From Nemertoderma westbladi (Eukaryota; Xenacoelomorpha; Nemertodermatida; Nemertodermatidae): a stretch of DNA of 27,336 nt. Each line of letters starts with the position of its first letter. The stretch's first letter is position 1. Of this stretch, positions 1-8,656 are shown piece after piece. The notes below the pieces were generated by a model that did not search any database, had not been told where the DNA came from, and saw nothing but the letters and a program-made list of their open reading frames with translations. The position numbers and the translations under genes are program-made. The stretch is taken from NCBI GenBank assembly GCA_032718475.1, contig JAUCBJ010000887.1, positions 1 through 27,336 of the forward strand, in the 5' to 3' direction.

Positions 1-36
1 GTTTCTTCAGTAGAAAGTGCGCGGGTGTTAGCGCTT
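1..36. repeat. 36-bp inverted repeat arm (partner 2424-2459)
   Basis: The first 36 bases are the exact reverse complement of 2424-2459. Both arms encode the same short piece of BEL/Pao integrase (residues PAHFLLKK). The left arm touches the window edge, so the true repeat may be longer. The arms mark where two BEL/Pao pieces meet head-to-head. Confidence 0.9.
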
Positions 37-847
37 CCAGGGAATCAGGACTTGAAGAGACTGGCATAAGCGGTCTTTCGTTGAGATAGGCGGCGATTTC
101 CTCCATTAACGTCCGCAATAGTTCGTCAGTGAGATAAGCGCGACAAGGTACAATAAAGTGGAACGCAGTCTTCACGCTCCTAATCAATCTCTCCCAACTT
201 CCTCCCCACCAAGGGGCGTCGGCGGCGTTGAAGGTCCAGCTAGACGCTGTTATCTTTAGCTGATCGTCCACCTGTCTTTTGTTCCAGTCCTTTACGTAAG
301 CTTGAATTTCGTTGTTGGCGCCAATGAAGTTCGTTCCCTTATCCGATCTCATTGTGTTACTGGTTCCGAAGCGAGCGATCGGTCTTCGTAAACTTAACAC
401 GAAGCTGTTGGTGGATAGATCGTTTACCATATCGAGATGGATAGCTCTGCAAGTCATACAAACGAAGATGACACACCATCTCTTGACTATAGTCCGGGCA
501 CGATATACTTCAATAGGGCCAAATAAATCCACACCGGTATTAGTAAAGGGTGGTTCATAGAAGCTTACTCTTTCCCTAGGTAATTCTGCCTCTCGCTGTG
601 TTAAAGGCCTACTGAATACTTTCCTACAGGGTATGCAGTTCCTAAGAACTTGGTTCAGAGCCCTACGGGGTTTATAAAAATAGTAGCGAGTTCGAATTTC
701 GCTCAGAACTCGTTCTCTACCAGCATGGTACAGTTTGCTATGAACATCTACAATCATCTTGATTTGTATGTCAAGATTTCTAATGAGTATGGGAAACTTA
801 GTGTCAAAGGATAATGGGGCGTTGGTGAGTCTGCCTCCAACACGTAT

Positions 848-862
848 TAATCCATCTATCAT
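848..862. repeat. Target-site duplication, 3' side of the nested LINE
   Basis: The 15 bases taatccatctatcat recur exactly at 1586-1600 and bracket the LINE fragment at 863-1585. A perfect direct repeat of this length is the expected footprint of target-primed reverse transcription. Confidence 0.88.
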
Positions 863-1585
863 ACTACTACTAGGATCGGCATGCTGCATTGCAGCTGCAT
901 TTTTAAGAATGCTGTGCCGGCTTGTCAACAAAATTGCACCGCCACAACTCCCTATCACCCATGACATTTGCTAGATCATCCGCATCTTTAAGGCCAGTGT
1001 CCTTTAAGATGCGTCTCAAGAAAGTCATGGGCTGTCCTCCATGCTTATTCACTCCATGAGGCTGCCAAAGTACAAGATTATGCACTGGCTGGTCCTCACG
1101 GCGAAAGCAATGTCCTGCAAAGCGGAGGCGATTTTGTTCTAGTGTCAAGCTTGGGGGAACCAATGAGACACCTCCAATGTTATATAGTGTCTGGTTGGAG
1201 ATGTATGCATTGTACTTGACACAATGTACCCGGCGTAGCATTCTTGTGAATGTGCCATCCAGAGATTTGGTGTCCTCAGCAGTTAGAGCCCAGCATGGAC
1301 TCCCGTAGAGGAGTACTGGAACTACTGCTGCTCTAAATAATCGGACCTTAAGTTTCCGATTAATTCTAGGTGACTTCCAAATCCTGGAAAGCCTATTCAA
1401 GGCTGCCCATGCCTTTCCCTTACGTATTCGAAGGTCCTCACCTGACTTACGGATCCATGATCCCAGGTAACAGAAGTCGTCCACATGCTCAAGCATACCA
1501 TCCTTTGAGCTTATGCTCATCCGATCAGAGACTTGCTGAGGACTTTCAAAGTTAACTGTCAGAATTTTGGTCTTTCTGGAGTTAA
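863..1585 (-). mobile_element. 5'-truncated non-LTR retrotransposon nested in BEL/Pao
   Basis: A 723-bp insertion lies on the minus strand between two identical 15-bp target sites. It encodes only the C-terminal part of an endonuclease-reverse transcriptase. It opens near INSRKTKILTVN, just past the polymerase core. It then shows FCYLGSWI, VLLYGSPCWAL, NRLRFAGHCFRR and GDRELWR, and stops at 903. These are the thumb and C-terminal motifs of RTE-like non-LTR retrotransposons. The 3' end has a short tail ending CCTAGTAGTAGT, a simple-repeat tail rather than poly(A). The catalytic palm is absent, so this is a dead-on-arrival copy. The clade (RTE-like) is a judgement from motifs; the insertion mechanism follows from the duplication and tail. 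Confidence 0.87.
903..1520 (-). pseudogene. C-terminal reverse-transcriptase fragment of the nested LINE
   Basis: This is a 205-residue open stretch starting at an internal Met (MSISSKDGMLEHVDDFCYL). The same frame runs open a further 66 bases upstream to the insertion boundary. It holds the thumb and C-terminal region of a non-LTR reverse transcriptase. There is no palm domain and no catalytic FADD box, so no enzyme activity is possible. The start Met is not a real initiation site but an accident of the 5' truncation. Confidence 0.85.
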
Positions 1586-1600
1586 TAATCCATCTATCAT
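1586..1600. repeat. Target-site duplication, 5' side of the nested LINE
   Basis: Second copy of the 15-base repeat at 848-862. The BEL/Pao frame is the same on both sides of it, so the insertion split one reading frame at a single site. Confidence 0.88.
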
Positions 1601-2423
1601 GGTACTAGAGAAGCGATCCCTTAAGCGCATCTGCGGATTTCTTAACAACAGGAAATACTTATCGGAATCCTCATAGCATTGTAGGAGTCTCAGCATCTGT
1701 TTGTTGGTTTCATCATGCTCCTGGTAACTGATCTTCTCCTTTAGAAACCTGTCGGATATCTTATATTTAGGAAGATCTTTAACAACATGGACTCGTGCAG
1801 ATGTTGATGGAGCATCATCACTATTGGTCTTTGTCCCGGAGTAACGATGATGAAAACATCGTTTTAAATAGGTGACGGCTTTACAGAGCCGATTCCAGGA
1901 ACTGTAATGACGTATCACTCTCTGCAGGAGAGGTGAGAGTCCTTGCAAGATGTCTGGTATTCCAGATTTCCAATCCTTGTCACGGATTTCCAAGACTTCT
2001 TTAGTCGTGGCGGTGGGTTTCTGATCCAAAGCATCCTCTCCGGAAGTAAATAATACAGATAGATCAACCGCAGGTTTAAACAACTTCGATTTACTCGCTC
2101 GAGTTTTGGGTTTAACTTTCTCCGCTCCCTTGGCCTGTCTGATCTCTGCTGTTGTGAGATGGGGAGGCCATTCTTCTTCTTCTCTGTAGAGAAAGTCGGG
2201 TCCACCTAACCATTCGGGAGTATTTACCAATTCCTTTGGAGTCGCTCCCCTGGAAGCGATGTCTGCTGGATTAATCGTTCCGGGGCAATGTCTCCATTGA
2301 TCCATCGTCGTGCGACTAAGTATGATGGCTACTCTGTTGGTAACGAAGACGCTGAACTGACAGACTTCATTGGTTATATACTCTAACACGAGTAAAGCGT
2401 CGGTCCAATAGACAGTTTTCTCT
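1586..2423 (-). pseudogene. BEL/Pao RNase H to integrase linker segment
   Basis: On the minus strand the frame begins at the rearrangement point. It shows VYWTDALLVLEYI, an RNase H metal-site motif in which Asp follows Trp-Thr. It continues with FVTNRVA and the family signature NPADIASRG, followed by WLGGPDFLY. A long Lys/Arg-rich linker leads into the integrase N-terminus and reaches MIDGLL at the LINE insertion. After that the frame reads a few LINE-derived codons and stops at 1559. RNase H removes the RNA template during reverse transcription. The protease and polymerase that should precede it are missing, because the frame is cut at 2423. The NPAD-SRG block makes the BEL/Pao assignment secure; the copy is not functional as it stands. 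Confidence 0.9.
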
Positions 2424-2929
2424 AAGCGCTAACACCCGCGCACTTTCTACTGAAGAAACCCGTAGCCATGCTTCCACGATCTGAGATCACAGATGGAGAC
2501 GAGTACTGCCGTCGAACCTGGCAACTTATGCAGTTGCTATCCCGTCGTTTTGCTTACCATTTCGAGAAACATTACCTGCCCACTCTACAACTTCGAACTA
2601 AGTGGTTTGCGCAGCAAGAAAACGTCAGCGCTGGAGACATGGTGCTTATTGTGGACACCGATCTCCCACGTAAGCGATGGCAAACAGGTCGTATCATCGA
2701 GACGCATATCTCGAGCGATGGTTTGGTGCGATCAGTAGAACTCGTCGTCATGCGGCGTAACTTTAAGAAACCAGGGATAGTCTTTGAGACTCAACAGCTC
2801 AATCGCCCAGTGGGTCGTTTATGTTTACTGGAAAGAGACAGAGAGCTCTCCGGAAACTATGGAAGGCAAGAAACTCTTCCCACGACCACTTCCCTAATCC
2901 AACCGACATCTAGGGACTCCCCAACTTAA
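2424..2929 (+). pseudogene. BEL/Pao integrase C-terminus with DUF5641 domain
   Basis: The plus-strand frame starts inside the 36-bp repeat (PAHFLLKKPVAMLP) and runs to a TAA at 2927. Residues after the first Met (2468) show RRTWQLMQLLSRRFAYHF, LPTLQLRTKW, VSAGDMVLIVD and RKRWQTGRIIE. These are the hallmarks of DUF5641, an SH3-like domain at the end of BEL/Pao integrases that is thought to help bind DNA. The conserved ending RPVGRLCLLE is also present. The Met at 2468 is internal and not a true start. This piece is head-to-head with the minus-strand pol segment at 1-2423, so either a copy was inverted or two truncated copies abut. Confidence 0.88.
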
Positions 2930-3270
2930 TATCGTTCGGAGTGGGCGTGTGACTCTATTATTTTATATTATTTTATTATTTTTATATTTATGTATGTATT
3001 ACTATGTAATTTTATTATAATCGTTTTATTTAATTTAGTAGAATCTTATTTAGCGATTATTTAGTAGAATAGTGCAATATATTCGTGTTTATTGCGTACG
3101 TAATTACTTATATTATATTTAGTGTGACGGTGAGAAACAAGTATTTTTCTCTTTCCTTACTGCCCGTATTATACTATAAATACGTAACTACAGTAAGATG
3201 AAACGTCTGTACTTATTAAAGTACAATAAAGCCACTGCTATATTCAAGTATTATTGGTAGGCAGAGTATT
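2930..3270 (+). repeat. Candidate 3' LTR of the BEL/Pao element
   Basis: Directly after the pol stop the sequence turns AT-rich. It starts with gttcggagtgggcgtgtgac, similar to how BEL-family LTRs often begin, and carries a polyadenylation-like AATAAA near 3224. No second LTR copy is in the window, so both boundaries are guesses. Confidence 0.4.
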
Positions 3271-4402
3271 AGGAATGCAAAGTTCAGATCCTCGTGTCTC
3301 GGCTAAACCAAGCTCTGGGTAGACCTTGGAAACGACTTGCCTCTTCACACTGACATTGCTTCGTGCGATATTGCTCTCATACCGTATATTAAATAATACA
3401 TATAGCAGCGTGATGTCCCTTTAACAGTAGCGTATAACGCAAAATAAATCTGTTAAACCCTTTGACCATCTGTAATTCTAGTTGATTAAGATATCGTAGC
3501 ATTTACCGATATCCTTAAAAGGACAATTTTCATAGAATTAAGGATCTTGTGTCCCCAGACATGTTCTAGAATCAAAATATGTCCATTTAATTATCAAATA
3601 ATAAAATTTCGGGGAGTAAATTTAAATTCATGCCTTTTAATGAATTTAATGAATTGCCATTTTTACGCAATTTATAACATTCCCAAAATTCCATTAATTA
3701 ATAGATCAAGGGAGCGGAGATTTATCTTATTATGCGTGTGAGAGTGCGAAAGTCTCCCAAACATAGTCAATAGCCGATAAAATTCATAAGGTCATGTATA
3801 AAACAGGACATTGACTATTAAAGAATTACTATTAAATAACATCCCAGATCTGTATGCATTGGAATTACCCTAATTATACCGCTAGCTTTACATAATGTCA
3901 CCATAGCAACAACCACGCTAGAATTAGAATTGAGTTAAAAGAACAATAGAAAGCTTGTCCCATTGAATAGCATAGGGAATAAACAGTGCACTGCTAGTAT
4001 CCAAGGATACATAATAATACAGTGACATTCTGGAAGGCATTGACTAACGGACAAATGGCCCGAATGTGCGTACTTGTGACAAGTTGTGTGGTATTTGTGA
4101 GTTTATAGGTGAATGTTACTGCTAAAGTGTGTTTACAGTAGCTAGTCGCAATCTTGAAAGTAACCTAACTCTCCAAGGAAAACCTGAAGTACATCTAAGC
4201 CTTTGGGACGGACAGTGGAGTGACTTGTGCCGGTTATCGTTGTCGTTGTACGGCTACGTCATTGGCGAAAGTACAGCGACAGCGGTACATCGGCGCTGAG
4301 AATCTCACACTGTCCGGGGGCAAGGGAGAAGTAGGCAGCGACGCCCGCTCGCCTAACAAATATATAAACTCATTATAATATTGGTGAACTCGTATAGCAG
4401 AT
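3271..4402. other. Non-coding stretch upstream of the 4.25-kb frame
   Basis: I see no gene here; the only open frames are short and AT-rich. From about 4200 the base composition shifts to GC-rich, matching the coding stretch that follows, so 4200-4402 may be its leader. I found no convincing match between this stretch and the LTR-like sequence after 8734. Confidence 0.5.
4361..4367 (+). promoter_or_regulatory. TATA-like box before the long frame
   Basis: TATATAA lies 36 bases before the ATG at 4403. It could direct initiation a few bases ahead of that ATG, but such strings are common in this AT-rich DNA, so support is weak. Confidence 0.2.
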
Positions 4403-6346
4403 ATGACTGAATTAATAGAAGATGATCTTGGTATCAGGGAGAGATATACTCTACCTTTACAAGCGTTTGTCGATAGCTTGATACGCGGCGACGCTGATCC
4501 AACTACTACGGAGGACGATGGTCGTTATATCGAACCGCCAATGTCCCAGGAGCAACTTACGCGTGAATTGGACTATAGAAAATTCACTGCTCGCTATACG
4601 CATCGTAATGGTACGTATATGGACTTCTTGACTACTGGTCATCCTATTGATTTACACGACACCGACGATGTAGACACCGAAAGGGAAATGGTTTTATTTA
4701 AATATCATACCCAGCGGAGTCGAAACGATAAATCGAGAATAGAACACGAGAACTCTATTCGAAACAAGCTCGAAAGAGAAGACGTTGAAGAACCTGATAA
4801 ACGTAGCGGCTTCAACGATTATCTAGAATTTCTAAGAGAGACCTATCTCAATGTTGCCAGTCAACAAAACCTCGAAACTCGATATCCTCAAGGTATACAT
4901 CCAGACCCTATGATGGAACTCAAACGGCTCTATTTTGCGATGATGTATCTTACCGCCGATCGACCACTACCTGTCGTTCCAGATAGCTTCGAACAGATGG
5001 AGGAATATTGTAAAACTGGAGAGCGATCACCCGCATTTCCCCTTCAAGACGTGCGTCTTTGGTATTACTGTGACGAATGCCCTAGACCTAACCAGCAAGT
5101 CGAAAGGCATAAACATCCGCGGAGACGTTGCGCTAAACACAGTTTTACGCGATATACTTATGGGAGTTTCGAGCGAAACCTTTTCGACGTATCACCTACG
5201 GTCGCGTGCCTTAAGCGATCATTGAATAAACCCATGATCAGAGTTCCGGAATACTCGGTCAGACCTCCTCATTCCCAAGTGATACCTCAAACTCTCGATC
5301 CTAATAGTATTACGGATCCTCCCGAGCTGTACTCACTGTTCAAAGATCTAGTGTTACCTGAACAGTTGATTGGTGGCACTCCGGTAGTGGGTTCGCTAGA
5401 TATTCGCCAACCTTACCTCGCTGGACTAGGACGCGGTCATCTAATATCACCGTTTAACCCCTACAACCGTCCTGGCCTCCCTCCGATCCAACCTGTTACA
5501 GAAGTCGAAGAGAGCGTGATACGAAATGCATTGGACGCTATTCGGCAGAAAATCGGAAAAGGAACTTACGATTGCTTGGAGAAACGTAAATTGCAACAAC
5601 AAGTCCAAGCGGTGAAAGAACTAGCTTTACCCCAGTTCGATAGAGAAATACAAAATCTAGAGGAGGACATCGAACGTGGGCGAACCTACTCTTTACAGGA
5701 ATTCCTGGACGAGCGCTTGCAACAACAAGCGGAGGAAAATCAGCTCGAGGAGAGACATATAGAGCTGACTGAGAGGGAAGAAGCCGCTTTAGCCCAACCA
5801 GAAGCTCAAATTCTCGTGACGGATCTCTATTCCAAAACGATCCTCCACCCCTCGATGGTTCCTCATTTTAAAGACAAGCTCTTTGCTACGGTACAACCTC
5901 AACCGGTTAATACCGATCTCAGATCTCAAGAGCTCATTGCTGACGCTCCCATGCTACAACGTCCACCCATCGAGGATGCTCGTGTTGATGGTGTACTTGT
6001 TGAGCCTCCGGACAATAGAGCGGATCTTGTCCGTCGCATGGTGCACGATGTTAACATACGCGCTAGACCTTTACCGGACTCATTTTATGGAATTAAGGAT
6101 CACCCTTATTACGTCAATTTAAAGCAATATTACATGGTAAAACCGGAAGATCCTACGCATAGTCTGAGGTTTCTACCATTAATCAATCCTCTCGATCTTG
6201 TCGAACTCGAACAACTACAAAAACATCTAGATCAGCTCGTAAAACTAAACTCATTTCGAAAACCGTATAATATTTCTAGAATAGAGAAAGAAATATTACC
6301 TCCGTACAATCTTGATGGATTCATTAAAACTCGATTAGTGCACTAG
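4403..6346 (+). CDS. First open block of the long frame, up to the TAG
   Basis: 647 codons from a true ATG. The start MTELIEDDLGIRERY is acidic. Codons 223-246 hold CDEC, then 16 residues rich in Arg and His, then CAKH, a possible zinc-binding cluster. A Pro-rich stretch around 345-375 (RPGLPPIQPV) is followed by a charged helical segment at about 385-470 with Glu/Gln runs that look like a coiled coil. There is no signal peptide or membrane segment. The TAG context is CAC TAG AAT. If translation ends here, this block alone is the product. No homologous family is known to me. Confidence 0.6.
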   Translation: MTELIEDDLGIRERYTLPLQAFVDSLIRGDADPTTTEDDGRYIEPPMSQEQLTRELDYRKFTARYTHRNGTYMDFLTTGHPIDLHDTDDVDTEREMVLFKYHTQRSRNDKSRIEHENSIRNKLEREDVEEPDKRSGFNDYLEFLRETYLNVASQQNLETRYPQGIHPDPMMELKRLYFAMMYLTADRPLPVVPDSFEQMEEYCKTGERSPAFPLQDVRLWYYCDECPRPNQQVERHKHPRRRCAKHSFTRYTYGSFERNLFDVSPTVACLKRSLNKPMIRVPEYSVRPPHSQVIPQTLDPNSITDPPELYSLFKDLVLPEQLIGGTPVVGSLDIRQPYLAGLGRGHLISPFNPYNRPGLPPIQPVTEVEESVIRNALDAIRQKIGKGTYDCLEKRKLQQQVQAVKELALPQFDREIQNLEEDIERGRTYSLQEFLDERLQQQAEENQLEERHIELTEREEAALAQPEAQILVTDLYSKTILHPSMVPHFKDKLFATVQPQPVNTDLRSQELIADAPMLQRPPIEDARVDGVLVEPPDNRADLVRRMVHDVNIRARPLPDSFYGIKDHPYYVNLKQYYMVKPEDPTHSLRFLPLINPLDLVELEQLQKHLDQLVKLNSFRKPYNISRIEKEILPPYNLDGFIKTRLVH

Positions 6347-7699
6347 AATCTTGACGTGTTATTCGAGGAAGAAAGAATAAAACGATATGGAGATGTGGAC
6401 ACCTATACTACACACTGCTTAAAGTATAGAGACTTACCCAATGCTAGCGAATGCGCTACTTTGTGGCATCCAGTGGGAATGACTCTCGAAAACGCCACTA
6501 AAGAATGGAACGAGACTCTTAACGTTATCGAGATGTATGGCGTTGTTACTTATGACAACGAAGGTAGCGTTCCGGTGGGAGAACTAGGAACTACGCGAAT
6601 GATACATATACGAGGACTCGCTGGTTCTACCCACGTATTCACTCGAGCGTGTTCCGACGTGATTGATTATTCTTTTGAAACCCTTACGGAGACACAAAAG
6701 AAACTTCGACATGGACAATTCGAGCTCGCGCAGCGTTACGTCACCGACACCGAGCGCAAACCGGCCATGGGTATCGATGGATCAATGTTACCCCAACCTG
6801 TGCTCGAAATGTTGTTTAACGAAAGAATCCTAAAAATCGGCTCAGCCGTTTATGGAGATCTCCAAAACGACTTTCGGAATATGGAAAACATTCCATACCC
6901 TTTCGTTGATACTCAGCTGATTGCTCCTTGGGCAGAAGGCCGAGGTTTCTTTCGCACTATGTATGCCAATACACCCAGCGGCATTACTAAAGTACAACGG
7001 ACATCCATCGGACATCTTGCCTTTCAAGAATATGGATGGAATTTCAAAGTTGGAAATCCTATCAATTACCAGCAAGTATATGGAGATCATTACTCTCGTT
7101 TATATTTTGATGGACCATTAACTGCGCCTGGTGCAGTATATAGCTTTATGAGTGTTCCACTTCGCCCTTCCTTAGCTATATACACGATCTTTGAAAACGC
7201 AGCACTTGCCGGTTGGCTAGCCGATGTGTGCAGTCGTACCATACGCGCGCACCCATTAATACTTGGAACTAAACTCGCCAAGTTAGACGAACACAATAAG
7301 TTTATACGTTTCGAATGTTTCCGGCGCTTTCTGACTCCGTTCCGTAACGTCGATAGTCAGTTCAAGGACCGCGCGCTGACCAAACTCAGTCTGAGAGACT
7401 CAGCTGCGGAGAAACTGAGTAGCGCTGGATTTGCCGTTTTTCAAGACGTTTGTATACAGAACTTACATTCGTCTGTTATACAAAGACCCCGAATACCTAC
7501 AGGTTATTCTGTCGTGGAAATACAGACAGTGGGTCTACTTACTGAGACAGACGCACCCACTTCGTCTATACAGCTGGAGGATGAGCCAGTATGCTTGGAA
7601 TCAGAAGCGATTCAGCCTACAGCTTCCCGGAGCAGTGACAATGATTATGTCATAGAGTGGTATCAAGGTCCACAACGTCTCACAGCGTACGATTATTGA
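6347..7699 (+). CDS. Second open block of the long frame, between TAG and TGA
   Basis: 450 codons in the same frame as the block before it. It has no ATG near its beginning (the first possible start at 6356 is GTG), so it would be made only by reading through the TAG or if the gene were once intact. The sequence looks globular, with aromatic-rich parts such as PYPFVDTQLIAPWAEGRGFF and FKVGNPINYQQVYGDHYSRL and a C-terminal acidic Ser/Thr tail. It ends DYVIEWYQGPQRLTAYDY before TGA. I recognise no catalytic motif or known fold. Confidence 0.5.
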   Translation, partial: NLDVLFEEERIKRYGDVDTYTTHCLKYRDLPNASECATLWHPVGMTLENATKEWNETLNVIEMYGVVTYDNEGSVPVGELGTTRMIHIRGLAGSTHVFTRACSDVIDYSFETLTETQKKLRHGQFELAQRYVTDTERKPAMGIDGSMLPQPVLEMLFNERILKIGSAVYGDLQNDFRNMENIPYPFVDTQLIAPWAEGRGFFRTMYANTPSGITKVQRTSIGHLAFQEYGWNFKVGNPINYQQVYGDHYSRLYFDGPLTAPGAVYSFMSVPLRPSLAIYTIFENAALAGWLADVCSRTIRAHPLILGTKLAKLDEHNKFIRFECFRRFLTPFRNVDSQFKDRALTKLSLRDSAAEKLSSAGFAVFQDVCIQNLHSSVIQRPRIPTGYSVVEIQTVGLLTETDAPTSSIQLEDEPVCLESEAIQPTASRSSDNDYVIEWYQGPQRLTAYDY

Positions 7700-8020
7700 C
7701 ACGCCAACTACGTTTCTCGAAAACGTTGTCGATTATGCGCATCGAGAGACCACTTCACCCCTCTAGACTCAAACGTACCTTGTTCCTATTTCCTCGAACA
7801 ACCGATGATGGAAATATATTGTGCTTACTGCAGACTTAATAACTCTCATATTTTTGCCGTCTGCCCACAATTTATGACTCAATGTCACTACTGTCAACTT
7901 AAAGGACATGAAAGTTACAATTGTCCCTTTAATCGCGATTTAAAGAGCGTAGACGAGATGACCACCCTGCGATACATCCGAGCTTGGGAAGCGAACGCGG
8001 ATTTACATTGCGAATCCTGA
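7700..8020 (+). CDS. Third open block: three Cys-His knuckles
   Basis: 106 codons between the two TGAs, in the same frame. The first cluster is C-x2-C-x4-H-x9-C (from CRLC, about 7727). The second is CAYCRLNNSHIFAVC (C-x2-C-x5-H-x4-C). The third, CHYCQLKGHESYNC, is a canonical C-x2-C-x4-H-x4-C zinc knuckle. Such knuckles bind single-stranded nucleic acid in Gag and LINE ORF1 proteins. The first ATG (7805) lies after the first cluster, so the clusters make sense as a set only if read from upstream. Confidence 0.55.
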   Translation, partial: HANYVSRKRCRLCASRDHFTPLDSNVPCSYFLEQPMMEIYCAYCRLNNSHIFAVCPQFMTQCHYCQLKGHESYNCPFNRDLKSVDEMTTLRYIRAWEANADLHCES

Positions 8021-8656
8021 CATCGCTATTACCCTGGACGAGCTTACGAGGGAGTTTACGCGTTCCATCCTTATCTATTCGCGTCGATTGAACAGAAAAC
8101 ACGCGTACCAAGTTACGAGTTAATGAAGCGTGTTGGTGAGTGTATTTCCACCAAGTTTGTCAGAAAATACCTTAGAAACGTCAACCCTAATGATATAACC
8201 ACATATCACCTGATCAATTTTATCCGTCAGGACCCTGAGTATGGCGACATTTTTGTGAACTCGCATCCTGAACTACAGGAAGTATCTCGGCGCCCATATG
8301 AATATCGAACCCGAGAACGCGAGCTGGAGAGAACCATTAAACCGAGAAAGTTCCTCACCACTCACGGTCCACCCACCGCTAGTGTCCAGACGACCCGTCA
8401 AGGACCCGTAGGAGCTGCTGTCCTGAGACGCGCTCTAAAGGCCGTTAGACCTCGCTCCACTGAGGTTGATATCAATCAACCAGGTACTTCGACCGGCGGG
8501 TATACCGATCGTAACCCTACACCTTCTGATGCAATTGTATTGCACCCTTCGCCTAGGAGCTACAGCCCTCCTCGTAAAGTGGCTCGCCCCAAAGAGAAAA
8601 GGACTCTTGCTAGCCTCAAGAAACTGCGTAAACGCCGTCCGCGTAAGAAAGACTAA
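8021..8656 (+). CDS. Fourth open block: basic C-terminal tail
   Basis: 211 codons plus the TAA stop, in the same frame. The first ATG is at 8123. The start has a short aromatic stretch (HRYYPGRAYEGVYAFHPYLF), then a possible small helical domain with FVRKYLRNVNP and YHLINFIRQDPEYGDIF. A Pro/Ser/Thr-rich linker follows, then a strongly basic end (TLASLKKLRKRRPRKKD) that could act as a nuclear-localisation or nucleic-acid-binding tail. The family is unknown. Confidence 0.5.
   Translation, partial: HRYYPGRAYEGVYAFHPYLFASIEQKTRVPSYELMKRVGECISTKFVRKYLRNVNPNDITTYHLINFIRQDPEYGDIFVNSHPELQEVSRRPYEYRTRERELERTIKPRKFLTTHGPPTASVQTTRQGPVGAAVLRRALKAVRPRSTEVDINQPGTSTGGYTDRNPTPSDAIVLHPSPRSYSPPRKVARPKEKRTLASLKKLRKRRPRKKD

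Larger units (their letters stand above)
1..862 (-). pseudogene. BEL/Pao retrotransposon integrase segment
   Basis: Read on the minus strand, this stretch is open from 862 to the window edge with no stop. It begins at MIDGLIRVGGRL, the usual BEL/Pao integrase entry. A zinc-binding HHCC region follows (VHSKLYHAG, then CIPC). The DDE core comes next: Asp in GVDLFGP, Asp in the block RSDKGTNF and Glu in GGSWERLIRSVK. It ends with NERPLMP and LTPAHFLLKK. The second Asp block normally reads SDNGTNF, so Lys replaces Asn here. The enzyme would insert the element's cDNA into the host genome. The segment is cut off from the rest of pol by the LINE at 863-1585 and by the head-to-head rearrangement, so I call it a broken copy. 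The family is clear from motif order; activity is unlikely. Confidence 0.88.
4403..8656 (+). pseudogene. Unrecognised 1,418-codon single-frame gene with three in-frame stops
   Basis: From ATG 4403 to TAA 8654-8656 one frame is kept without a single shift. It is broken only by TAG at 6344, TGA at 7697 and TGA at 8018. The open blocks of 647, 450, 106 and 211 codons share codon style (many CGA, TCG and CTC), and protein-like sequence resumes at once after each stop. In order it shows an acidic N-terminus, a C-x2-C-x16-C-x2-H cluster (codons 223-246), a Glu/Gln-rich probable coiled coil (about 385-470), a long globular-looking part, three Cys-His knuckles (about codons 1109-1170) and a Lys/Arg tail. 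The knuckles and tail suggest RNA or DNA binding, as in Gag or LINE ORF1 proteins, but the length is far above either. I do not recognise the family. All three stops are single-base changes from sense codons (CAG, CGA, CGA), so decay is the default reading; readthrough or editing cannot be excluded. Confidence 0.75.

Noticed and set aside
6356-7699. Separate gene starting at 6356
   Set aside because: The start is GTG, in the same frame as and ten bases after the preceding TAG; it is a continuation of the long frame, not a new gene.
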